Assembly: GCA_900088475.1 (NCBI GenBank) | Contig: FLMG01004054.1 | Span: 1 to 64,000 of the forward strand | DNA from: Hyphochytrium catenoides | Lineage: Eukaryota; Sar; Hyphochytriomycetes; Hyphochytriales; Hyphochytriaceae | Reading direction: 5' to 3' | DNA length: 64,000 nt | Part shown: piece by piece, positions 46,885 to 62,900 of the stretch | Position numbering within the stretch: position 1 is the first letter of the stretch | How the letters are laid out: each line of letters begins with the position of its first letter | The notes under the pieces: generated by a model | What the model saw: only the letters and a program-made list of their open reading frames with translations | What the model was told of the DNA's origin: nothing | The model's database searches: none | Program-made: the position numbers and the translations under genes

Positions 46885-48092
46885 CTATGAGAGCTGAATG
46901 TGGCTTGGATAGAGCTTCCCGCAGATTTTCTCGAGCTCTCCGAATGCCCTGTCCAGGTCATCATTGACGATTGCGTGGTCGAAAGAGCCAGGCAGGGCCG
47001 CATAATCCATCTCCGCCTTAGCGTTCGCCACACGAAGCCTTATCGTCTCCTCATTCTCCGTTTTTCTACGTTAATGAAGGGAAGGAGGCGAGATCATGAG
47101 AGCAAAAAGGAAGAAAGATCGCGAACCATAGCATTGGAGAAAACAATATCCAATTAGTGCCTGTGAGAAGTATAGGGTGGCGAGATCTAGTGCTGACCTT
47201 CCGCGAAGTCTTTCTTCCAAATCTTCTATGGAAGGAGGAGCTATCCAAAGATAGTGTGGCTTCAAAGTTGATGCCTTGATCTTTTTAACTCCTTGGATGT
47301 CCACTTCAATGATGCAAATCTTGCCCTCTTCCATTACCTAAACAAAGGATAAAGAGTCAACTATTGCAATCGAATCGCTCGAGCTCGTTTGGTACCAAGT
47401 CTACCTTCCGGACACTGGAGAAGCTGGTGCCGTACAGGTTACCATGCACCTCTGCGAACTCTATAAATCGGCCCTCTGCAACGCTCTTTTGCATTTCTTC
47501 TTTAGGAACAAAGTGGTAATGGATACCATTCTCCTCACCTTCAGATCGAGCTAGGTAAGATACTTGGGTCTCAGCCTCAGTATGAAGATTGACACGGTCT
47601 TACCAGGTCGTGGGTTGCGTGTGGTGTGGCTGACGGAGAAGCCAAAAGCGCTGGGATACTTCTTCCTGAGCATGCCTACTAGTGTCCCTTTGCCTACCCC
47701 GGATGGGCCCGCGATGACAACAGGCTGAGTGATTTTCTGGGTTGCAAATAAGTCAGAAACCCTTCATATGTAGTAATGCATCAGGGATCTTACTTTTTCT
47801 GTTCTTGGAACGTAGGAGGTGAAAAAGGTCTTGGCATAGTTGACGACATTATCCGGCTTGTCGGTCATCACCGAGGTCACAAACGCCGTCAGCATGTGCC
47901 GCAGCTCTGGGTGCTTCGCCATGTATGAGCTGTGCTCCTCGCGGATTTTCAGCTAAACGTAATAGAGAACGTCAGATTCGCGCTTAATTTCAGCTTAGGA
48001 CGCTCTATCTGTCATCTTCTCCGTCCTACCTTCTTCTCATTTATAACTGCAATTTCCTCGATAGAGAGCGATGCAAAGTCGGAGCTGCTCAT
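46885..48092 (-). CDS. guanylate kinase with N-terminal RIIa/DPY-30-like domain
   Basis: Catalyses ATP + GMP to ADP + GDP. Six exons join perfectly in phase: 48092-48030, 47952-47794, 47736-47604, 47538-47405, 47337-47198 and 47065-46885, for 269 residues. The kinase core spans about residues 77-269 with P-loop [11 protein letters not shown], the GMP-binding [12 protein letters not shown] and [51 protein letters not shown] and the ending [14 protein letters not shown]. The N-terminal ~70 residues ([33 protein letters not shown]) resemble the RIIa dimerisation/docking fold common in ciliary and flagellar proteins. This suggests anchoring of GMP kinase in the axoneme (inference). The start ATG is in a short first exon. 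Confidence 0.93.
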
Positions 48093-48754
48093 TCTCGTTG
48101 ACCTGGCAAGGGAGACAGCAGACCTCACGAGAGCCAGACCGAGGGTCACGCTGTTTGTTGGTCGTCAGGAAGAACGGAAGTCAACTCACAGCACGCGAGC
48201 CATGCTGGAAGTCATCACCAATCACCAGTAAGCAAGACTGAAAGTGATCATGGGGCGGTCAGTGGTGGTGTGTCCTGATCTCTCGATCACTCTGCCTGAA
48301 GTTTTGTCTGTGCTCTGATGGCAGCTAGGGGTCATCCACTACCAAAGTTTGCAGAATGCCGAATACAAACCGCTTCATTCCAGGTACATAACACTAATAC
48401 TCAATTTATTCTTGATTATAGGCGTACGTTTTTCCCAACAATCCGTTTTTTGACTTGATCTCCAATACTTCGTTCCTTGATAGGATCAGAGGAGGGACCA
48501 TCGACAGGAGTGATGGATGATGGACTATGAAGTGACAGGGAACCTGCTGCCGCCACTGTGAGTTCTGACTTCTGACGGATCGTTACTTGGAGTTAGAGGC
48601 TTGAGGCCGCCTCCACCATAGAGGACACAGCGCTTGGCTTTAATTAAATAACACAAGTGGACGTCTTATCCCGTAAACCCTTGTGGTCCAGCTCGAGTCC
48701 CGGTCTGTCTAACAAGGAGCGGAGGGATGATCTAGACGCTGTCGTCTCGGTGCC
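48093..48754. other. intergenic spacer, nothing recognised
   Basis: About 660 bp upstream of the guanylate kinase and downstream of the STIMATE-family gene, both on the minus strand. It probably holds a promoter and a 3' UTR. Short open frames show no family resemblance. Confidence 0.4.
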
Positions 48755-49879
48755 TTAAAGGTAGTGTCTGTGAGGCGTAGTAGCGTCATCGTGGAGTTCA
48801 TCCTTCTCAATAAGATCCGGCGAGTCAGTGAACTTCGCTAGAAGGTATCGAGCTTCTTCAGGGAATATGCCGCTCTTTTGCATTCTGAGAAAGTTGTCTT
48901 GTACCTTTAAGTAATAGTGACGGGTCAGGAGCTAACGCAAGGTTGCAAAAACAATAATGGCTGTTTACCCAGAACTGGATGCCGTTCATTAGGCACGGAC
49001 ACAGGAGCATAACCACGAGCAGCTTCGTACGGGGATAGTGGTCCCATGGGCTTAACATCCACGCACCTAACGCCGCCATAGGAGTGAACATTGCAAAGAT
49101 CATGACCGTAACGATAAGCTTTGAAACGAACACCAGGCAGACCCACGCGCCTGCTTGGTTGGCCCAGACGCTAATAGTTTTCGAAGCGGAATTAGTGATG
49201 CACAACGCTAAATCGGAAGTTATGGGTGGAGTCTCACATCATAGATGGCGGATTCCCGTAATCGCCGCTAACTTGTAGAGATCTCCAGCCAAACTCTCCC
49301 TACAAGCAGCACAACAATAGGATTAGCGCAGGCTAAACGTCAGTCAACTTAACGAGCAGATGACATAAAGGGATCTCCTACCGCGAGCCTTTGCTGGAAG
49401 TGAAGCCCCAAGAGCATAAGCAACATACCCAGCGTGACGTCCATCAAGTAGTTGATGAAGTAGAAGGCACACTGATCATAGTACAAGCAAAGCGTTAGAG
49501 CAGCTAAGCTAAGGTAGGTTGCAAGGTCGATGGGAAGATGAGATTAGGCTCCATCTGAAGAGCATACCTCGTCTGCATCTTCTGATTTCGATGAGCTGGA
49601 AAAGAACTCGGCAATTAGAATATTCATCATGTGGCCAAAGAATGCGGCGATACCCTGTTTTGAGGTATCGAGGACCCACACCTAGGCCAGCAGGTGGTAT
49701 ACTCAGAAACCACTGCCATAGATTATAAGCTCCAAGGAAAGACCTACCAGAAGGGGCCTCTTGTTAGTCTCTCTGTACCTCTTGATGACGAGGACACTTA
49801 TTGCAGCAATTCCTAGCAGCAACTGGACAAAGTTGGCGAATCCATCACCGAGGATGTTGCATCGGTGCTCAGGAGACAT
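48755..49879 (-). CDS. STIMATE/TMEM110-family ER membrane protein
   Basis: Relative of animal STIMATE (TMEM110), an ER multi-pass protein that supports STIM-dependent calcium entry at ER-plasma membrane contacts. The ATG at 49879 begins MSPEHRCNILGDGFANFVQL. Conserved pieces in order: LVIKRYRETNKRPLL then VWVLDTSKQGIAAFFGH across a splice junction, FINYLMDVTLGMLLMLLG, WANQAGAWVCLVFVSKLI, LVVMLLCPCLMNGIQFW, and the last exon VQDNFLRMQKSG, ending at the TAA at 48755. Five or so hydrophobic helices are visible. Exons lie at about 49879-49748, 49672-49568, 49470-49380, around 49300, 49240-48970 and 48904-48755; exact middle boundaries are approximate. No STIM or Orai is in the window, so its role here is unknown. 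Confidence 0.85.
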
Positions 49880-50611
49880 CTTTTGATAAGGCGTTGCCAA
49901 GGTCTTTCGCTAGCCTAGCTTATCAAAACGCTAACTCCTCGTTACCGTGGCTATGCAAGTACTAAGACGAAGACTTGTGGCACATGTCTGTCACTTTATG
50001 TTGGTTGCCAGAGCACTTACTGCGACAATAGAATCCCTTACTAGTAGGTAATCCTAGTGCCTTGCAAGAAGAGCTTCCCTACTTGGCTTGAGCCTTCGCC
50101 TACAAGAAGAGCTATGCAGCTGCAAATATTGGTCTGGAAGTGGTGGCACATCATTCGTATACTAGCGGCGAATGCCTCGTGCCCTTTCCATCCTCAGCCC
50201 TCCATCAGCGTGCGCTGATCTTGCTTGTCATCCTTGACTGGTCCATCGCGCTTCAACCTAAGAGTAGAAACGGACGCGTAATGTTTCATCAGCCTTGCAA
50301 ATATTCCTTCAAGGAGAGTTACCATATTTTATTAGGGGAAAAGCTCCTTTCTTTCATTGAAAGGTTCAAGTCCTCTTGCATCATGTTGAAACATTTCCTT
50401 GACTGATAACTCGGAGAATGTTCTGTTCATTGAAAGGCAAGTCTTCGTCTGTTGGCCGTCGCAGACGTAGCAGGATGATAGAGCTCAACAAGCACATGAT
50501 CTTGCTTCTTCCGGCACTAAGATCATCTCTTCTTGTCCTTTCTTTTTCTTTGTTCGGTGCCAAAGAGAAGGTCCCAGACGTGTCGATGTGACTGGGTTAC
50601 CCGGCGCGAAG
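49880..50611. other. divergent intergenic region
   Basis: Lies between the STIMATE-family gene (-) and the DHHC gene (+). Promoters of both are expected. A first exon of the DHHC gene may lie near 50478-50520 (a frame MIELNKHMILLLPALR), followed by a typical acceptor at about 50576. Nothing else is supported. Confidence 0.35.
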
Positions 50612-51678
50612 AAGATGAGGTTCAGGGAGCCCTTCATGTACCAGGACCGATGGATACCAGTGAGAACTGCCATTGCCCTCATGGCCCTGCAATACTTGGT
50701 GAGGCAACAAGGATTTTCTTGAAGGAAAATTCATGTCTAAACCGCAACATCGCTCACAGGGTTTGCTTTCTGTCGCGGGCGGACTCGCGCCCGAGCTCTT
50801 GAGTCTTACCACAACGTTGTTTTATCATGTGAACTACATATTGATGATTTGGAGCTTCTACACTGTAGTCCGGACAGACCCAGGGACACTCTATGGTATT
50901 GAATGCTCATTGTTGGAAGGAGAAGAGGCGAAAGAAAGGAATGTTAGGATCTCCCACGAAAGTGAAACAAAACTTGCCTGTTTGGCTAAGATTGCGGAAG
51001 CACACCTCGGCCGAAAACCAACGTATTGCGAAGCCTGCCATGATGCCAAGCCACCTGGCTTCCATCATTGCTCAAAATGCGATGCCTGTATTTTTGGAAT
51101 GGATCATCATGTAAGTCTGTTCCCTTTACCTTGGTGAATTTGGGCCTCACTAACGCAAGCCATCGTTTCTGCAGTGCCCATGGGTATGTATTGGTCTTAC
51201 CTCTTCCTTTCGTCTGGGCTACAAGTCACCCAAGCTCCTTTGTCTGTAGGTAAACAACTGCATCGGCTGGTTCAACAAGAAGAGCTTTCTTCTGTTTCTG
51301 GCCTATGCAGCAACCAGCTGCTTGACTACTTCTTGGGTGTGCGCCCCACTACTAACGTCACTTCACGACGTTCAGAAAGGGTCAGCACAGAATGCCGGCG
51401 ATATGCGTCTTCTAACTCTCTTTGCCTGCTACTGGGCCCTTTGTTTTGTTATTGGCCTCGTACTGGCTCTCTATTTAGCCTTCCAACTGCGCCTACTGAG
51501 CAAGGGCCAAACAACGCTTCAACTCCTAAGAAGTGGAAGAACAAAAAAGCATCGGGGTATAGGTTTCCCGTTGAGTCAAAAAGTGGCCGACGCCAATATT
51601 AGTGACGTCTTTGGAGACAATATTTTCATCGCCCTTCTTCCAATCAGCCAGCCCGTCTTGTTCGGCGCGAAACCTTAG
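50612..51678 (+). CDS. DHHC-type protein S-palmitoyltransferase
   Basis: Attaches palmitate to cysteines of target proteins in Golgi/ER/plasma membranes. Exons: about 50612-50699 (RFREPFMYQDRWIPVRTAI, TM1), 50760-51110, a 9-nt micro-exon 51175-51183, and 51250-51678. The Cys-rich domain reads YCEACHDAKPPGFHHCSKCD, FGMDHH | CPW | VNNCIGWFN, so the catalytic DHHC is split: DHH ends one exon and the Cys is the first codon of the micro-exon. Four hydrophobic helices are visible (ALMALQYL; FYHVNYILMIWSF; FLLFLAYAATS; LFACYWALCFVIGLVLALYL). Residues upstream of the domain include DPGTLYGIE, a DPG motif typical of the family. The C terminus is short. The true start may be in an earlier exon. Confidence 0.9.
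51175..51183 (+). other. 9-nt micro-exon (Cys-Pro-Trp)
   Basis: TGCCCATGG is flanked by a CTGCAG acceptor and a GTATGT donor. It supplies exactly the CPW that follows DHH in all active DHHC enzymes. The introns on either side are 64 bp (51111-51174) and 66 bp (51184-51249). Confidence 0.85.
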
Positions 51679-51793
51679 GTGGAGTGTCTCTTAGGTTTAA
51701 TGTCAAGAGTAGCAGGCTGAGGGTGGCGGCATTGTCATTGTTATCGGTGACCGGATACTCTCACATCCATTTTACTCTTTATAACACTGAGTT

Positions 51794-53517
51794 TTATTTA
51801 TCTTTCTTCCTCTTCTCCTTTTTTCGGCGTTTTCTTTCTTGTTCCTTCTCGTCAAGGTAATGCTTTACCTGAAGGAGTCATGGTCACGAGGAAGTACCAT
51901 TTGTGGCGTAACAAGAACCAATCAAGGCAGACCACACAGAAAGTATTGAAGTAGAATAGAAATGCTTACCTCGTTGTATCTTTGTTCAAACCTAGCGGCT
52001 ATGTCTCCAGCCATGTTGTACACTGGCTCTCCGGGTCTATTAAAGGTGTGGGCATTCTTTACCATCAATCTTACATCAGCTGCGAAGCTCTCCAGGTCTT
52101 TATATTGACCAGCCGTCCATTTTTCCTACGCGTTGAAAGCAAGGCTCTTAAATGGGACAGAAGTAGCGAAGAGGACCACTCGGATAGAGTAAGCAAGGGG
52201 TGGCAGGGACTACAGCACAAGACCATGATGTTTGATGAAAGGAGACTAGGTGGCATGCGAACGAGAAGATTATTGATCAGGCAGCTCATCAGTGTGACTT
52301 TCTTCTACTTCTACCTTCATAGTCATGAGATCCATCGGAGTCTGGACGTATGTAAAGTAGTCCGGAACGCCGAGCTTCTTGCAATTCTGTCTCGTAATTT
52401 TCTGTGGGTTAATGCGTGAGCTATTGCTCAAGGCCCGGTGGGGAGCGTAATAAACTTCTTGCGTCACGCTGAACTTCCTGGGTCTCTCCCTCTCGGGTTC
52501 TAAAACGGTACCTGAGTAAAAGGATTCCCGTCATTTAACTGCCACTGCGGCCATTTCAGACCCAAGAGGTCAGACAAGAGCTGCAGAATTAGTTTCTGAA
52601 TCTCTTCAGCTCGTTCCTTGTCTCTTCTTTCCTTTTTCTGAAGGATGCCGCAGACGAGTCCGTTGGCTGTGGAGAAACTCCTAGGTCTCGTAAAACCAGG
52701 TTGATTGCTTACCCGCTTCTTTTTGTCTCTTTTTGCAGCGTCATCGTCCTCGGTGATCTTATTGCTGTGTAGAGTTACTGGGGCGGGGGTGGATACCCCA
52801 GATTGGTATGGTGGAGGTTCATTAGAAAGTGCGTCTCCTGACAGACAGCGTTAGAAGTGGTACAATGAGCTGTTGCCATCTCGGCCTTACCTGAGGCATC
52901 TGCCTTGAGCTTTATAACGGGAATGTGTGGCGTCACTTTAAGGGTGAAAGCAGCTTTGAGATCATTTTCGGAGAATGGTTCGATCGGTCGATCGAAGGGT
53001 TCAGACTTTAGCAGCTCCGCTAAGGCTATGCAGGAGCAGAAGAAGCAGTAAGGTCGGGTCAATCCACTCAAGAGCGACACAGAAGCATTTTTCTAAACTC
53101 ACAAGCCTTTCCTGGTTTCTCATCTTCTGGCATGCGAAGCTCTCGTACAAAATGGGCGTAAGTTCTTGGTAACGATGCCTACAAAGAAGAGAATGAGCTT
53201 TTGTTGGGAGACTCAAAATATGGCGCTCTTTACCTCTGATAACTGCTGGTAAGGTTCCTTCAACCCGTAATAGGAGAAAAGACCATCTTTTGAAACGAAG
53301 GCTGGGTCACTGGGGACTGCGAACGAGAACAACTGAGACCATTAGAGCTGATAGACTTCGTTGCATGGAGGGTTAACATACATTCGTTCGGATCTCGGCA
53401 TAAGTATAGTTCGCTTAGCGGCACTTCCTGCACGTCCTCCTCCATAAAATCGCCGTCTCTCCTAACTATCGTCTGTGGTCCATTGCTTTGCTCTGTTTTA
53501 CCGTCCGACTTTGACAT
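51794..53517 (-). CDS. MED19-like and bromodomain fusion protein
   Basis: Multi-exon gene from the ATG at 53517 (MSKSDGKTEQSNGPQT) to the TAA at 51794-51796. The N-terminal part (LFSYYGLKEPYQQLSE; SLAELLKSEPFDRP; PFSENDLKAAFTLK; HIPVIKL) followed by a Lys/Arg-rich stretch resembles the Mediator head subunit MED19, which helps link activators to RNA polymerase II; this match is from pattern memory and moderate. The C-terminal part is a bromodomain, an acetyl-lysine reader: KKLGVPDYFTYVQTPMDLMT, then YKDLESFAADVRLMVKNAHT and FEQRYNE, with the ligand Asn in KNAHTFN. It ends in a basic tail (ERKRRKKEKRKKDK). One frame break at 52518-52521 (a 4-base T run on the sense strand) is probably an assembly error. 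It ends 116 bp from the convergent DHHC gene. Confidence 0.72.
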
Positions 53518-54337
53518 TTCGGACGCTCCCAAGCACGACCGAAGAAACGTTATGAGATGTGAGCAGGTATAGGTGAACCTCGGGAGACGATGGCCGAGGA
53601 TGGCCCAAGAGAGTTACGATGCGTCGCAAGATGGCATCCTTAAAGAGTCAATGATAGGACTTCATTCCTTGGTCTTTGCAAGAATAAGACAGGCAAGCAC
53701 GCCTGAGTACTGTTCAGTAGTTTGATGATCAGGAGCTCGTCCAGATTGTTGATCGGCGAGATAGTTTGAGCTTTTCAAGAGTGCTCTTCCAAGTCTAATT
53801 GTGGTGTGTGTCTTTCTTGATCGGCTGCATCTCCGTGCGAGCTGCAGCACCAAACTTCATTTTCTGCTATTTACTGTAAATGTGATTACCAATAACGCGA
53901 TATAAAATCATTTATCTGCAAACAACCATCACCTAACATTCGCGCAGTTCATAGTTCTTTCTTCGCTCCAGCTTCCAGCCCCATCATTCATCACTAGAGG
54001 ACCCTTTCAAATTCTCAGTGCCCCGTTGTTACTCATTGTCGTTTCTGTATTCTGACACTTTGCTGCATGCTGGAGTGGACGCTCTGCTTTGAACGGTGAT
54101 CATGTGGGAAGGTCACGGCGTCTTTGCCTCGCCATTGCCAGAGTTCCAGAATGGTCTGACTTGACAGTACGGGAGCCTAATACTAGTGTAAGTACCCGTG
54201 GGTTCGAGGACCGTAGCACTTCTTAGGAATAATGGAGTACAGTGGTTTTAGAGTTATTTATGAGCAAGCGATTACAAGCACTAGCTCTATGGTGCAGGAT
54301 TTACCAAAGAAAGGAAAGAGTCTCTAGTGCATTAGAT
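53518..54337. other. intergenic spacer, nothing recognised
   Basis: About 820 bp between two minus-strand genes, expected to hold the promoter of the bromodomain gene's upstream side and the 3' UTR of beta-tubulin. No coding pattern is supported. Confidence 0.4.
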
Positions 54338-59997
<5,660 letters not shown>

Positions 59998-62900
59998 ATG
60001 GCTAGCCCTGTGGAGGGAGAGAGGGATGTGAGGTTTCAGGAACCCGAAGAAGGGAGGCCTTCGGGACAGGAGGACAACGGGCAGAGAGCCAAGAAGGGCC
60101 CCGGAATGCGGTCCATGCGCTATGACGACACTCCCTTAAAGTATGTTTTGGTATTGTTCACGTTTCCTGTGTGCATATGATGCGGAGTCTGACGTGCTAT
60201 TGCAGTGAAGGAACAACTCCTATAACAACGCATTGGGTTGGCTACTTGAAAAACTTCGGAGTGTACCGAACAAGGAAAGACCTGCGGCTGCTAATCATTG
60301 TGCAGTGGGGATTTACTTGTTTTGCGATATTCCCGGTCATTCTAGGGGTGTTTCTCTTTGCTGTCATCCCTATGATGCTAACGGTAAGAGAGCGACTGTT
60401 TGTTCCCTTGGCGCAGCTAACATCGACACATCTAGCTCTTTGCTTGCCTCTTCGGCTGGTATGGATCAAGCTATCTAATTGTCAAGCCCCTCATGTGGTA
60501 CTGCTTCTTGTCCTTCTTAAGGTAAGGCTCTAACGCACAGAGTCGGTGCTTTTGGGTTGTTAGTTTTGTCAACCTCAGTTGATACTTCTGACGCGACAAG
60601 CTAGTATGTCTCTCAACTGTCAACAATGACGCACGTGAATAGTGTTCTTATTTATTCTCGCCTTGGCCAACCGTGGTCGTGTCTGTCTTCTACCGTCTGT
60701 TTTTTGTGTGCCTCTTGTGCTGTTCACCCACTCATCTTCGAATGCGCTTCTTATCGCTGCAATATGCCCCCAGTAATGTGGTCAGCATCACGTTCTTCGG
60801 TGTGGGACTTTATCATTATACTGGTGATGACAGCACAGACTCGACCGCCTATATTATGCTAGGTGAGTTTTCCCCTTACTCCCGTTATCTTCAAGAAGAT
60901 TGACAATCTCTCTTATGCAAGTGTTTTCGACGGTCGTTGTCATCGTGACAGCCTTCGGGGGCATTGTCTTTGCCCTCCATTTGCGAGCGCATATTATAGA
61001 TCTTATGACCGAGTCGGGCTATGTGAGAGCCATGCGAGTAGAGACGGACCACATCCAATTAGAGGCAAGGAAGCGCAAGAGGAGAGGTAAGATGTATAAA
61101 AGCATATCACACCCTGCCCTTAGCCCTGCTTATCAAAGCACCACTTGCTCAATTACCTCAGGTGAGATATCGAGCGGTATGAGAAGTATTAGCATTGGTG
61201 CCGATGCAGAAATTATCCAAACCATGCATCAATCCCAAGATGAAGCTTTGGCTGCAGCGTTGACGGAAGAGCCACCGAAGACACAGAAGCGTCCCTGGCA
61301 GTTCTGGAGACCGCCTCCACCGGACCCGAGTAAACCACAACGATCCAACTTTATGACAAACTCGGTCATTACGTCAAAATACACTCCTTTGACGTTCATC
61401 TTTATTTTCTTGAGGGACCAGTTTAGTAGGGTTGCCAACCTGTACACCCTCATCATCGTCGTACTTTGTTTCTTTTCTTTTTCTCCGGTATCACCTTCGG
61501 CGGCATTAGCCCCGCTTCTTATCGTTATGGTGACGGCGGCAATCAAAGAAATTGCGGAGGACCTAAAGCGAAAGAAAGCTGATCGGCAGTTGAACGATCG
61601 GCCCGTCTCAGTTTCTGACCAGGACACAGAGGCTCTTTCCGAGAAAACATGGGACAAAGTCGCTGTAGGTGATGTCGTCATTCTCAGATCTGGGAATATT
61701 GTTCCTGCAGATTGTCTTGTCATCTCTACCTCGAGAGGGGATGGAAGGTGCCACATAGAGACGGCCAGTTTGGATGGAGAAACCAACCTCAAGCTTAAAA
61801 TGGCTCCAAAGTTCACCAGGAATATTAGGTCATCAAAGGAGATCCACCAGCAGTACACTTTGTCTTTACTTTGTGAGCCTCCGTCGGCCAACCTCTTTGA
61901 ATTCGATGGCACTCTTTTTGGCTACAGAGGGGAGTTGGCTCAGGACGACTCAAAAGGAACAGGCTGGCAGCTAGAGAAGGAGGAACAGGGAGGAAGCCAG
62001 GAAGAAGGAGATAGCGGTGCAGAGGACTCTGCGGAGGACGTCGTTCGCACGATCTCAATCAACCAAGATAATATGCTCTGGAGGGGGACAGTTATACGGA
62101 ACACTAAGTGGGTCATCGGATTGGTGGCATACACAGGCAAAGAGTCAAGAATAGAACAGAACTCTGTTACCAAGAAGAGCACCAAGAAAACGAAAACAGA
62201 ATTGCTGCTCAACGGTATGCTGGTTATTCTCCTTGTCGTTCTCTTCTCTCTGGCTGTGCTCTGCACCCTGCGCAGGAGCGACTTTGTCCTGGTGGAAACG
62301 GACTCCATAGCCAGTGGGCGGACACCGGAGGGCGTCTGGTACTTAGGAGGAGGAAAATCCTATCAAGAATTCACCTTTATTTCCTACGTCATCCTTTTCA
62401 ATAGCATGATTCCCCTCTCACTTTACGTGACGATGGAGGCGGTGCGCTTTGTCCATGCCAGCTACATAGACAATGACCTCCTGATGTTCGATGAGGCTTC
62501 TCAAACGCCTGCTCAAGCCAGAAATAGTAACATCAACGAGGACTTGGGGCAGGTTCAGTATATATTCTCTGATAAGACTGGGACCCTCACCTGCAACGAA
62601 ATGCTCTTTGCAAAGTGTACTATAGCCGGTAAGGGATATAGCTGCTACTGTCTTCTCTTCGCCTAAGAGCCCGGGTGGCACTGGTTGTCTGTAGCACGAG
62701 TCAATTCTAAACCGTTACTCTTGATCGCTCAATTTTCTAGCTGATACTCTTCGGGATTTGCCTTACATTACCTGCGCCCCCAAAGCCATCATCTTCCGCT
62801 CTTCTTTGTGCACCATCTTTGACAATGGCCCTCTTACCACCTGTGCTTCTCCATGGCCAGGTCTGCGATACGGAGATGCGGAGACCGATGTACCTCCAAG

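Noticed and set aside
62629-62860. Coding continuation DTLRDLPYITCAPK after the donor at 62628
   Set aside because: Using the acceptor at 62859-62860 instead gives IAGLRYGDAETD, which fits the P4-ATPase pattern after the phosphorylation site; the earlier frame is intron sequence.
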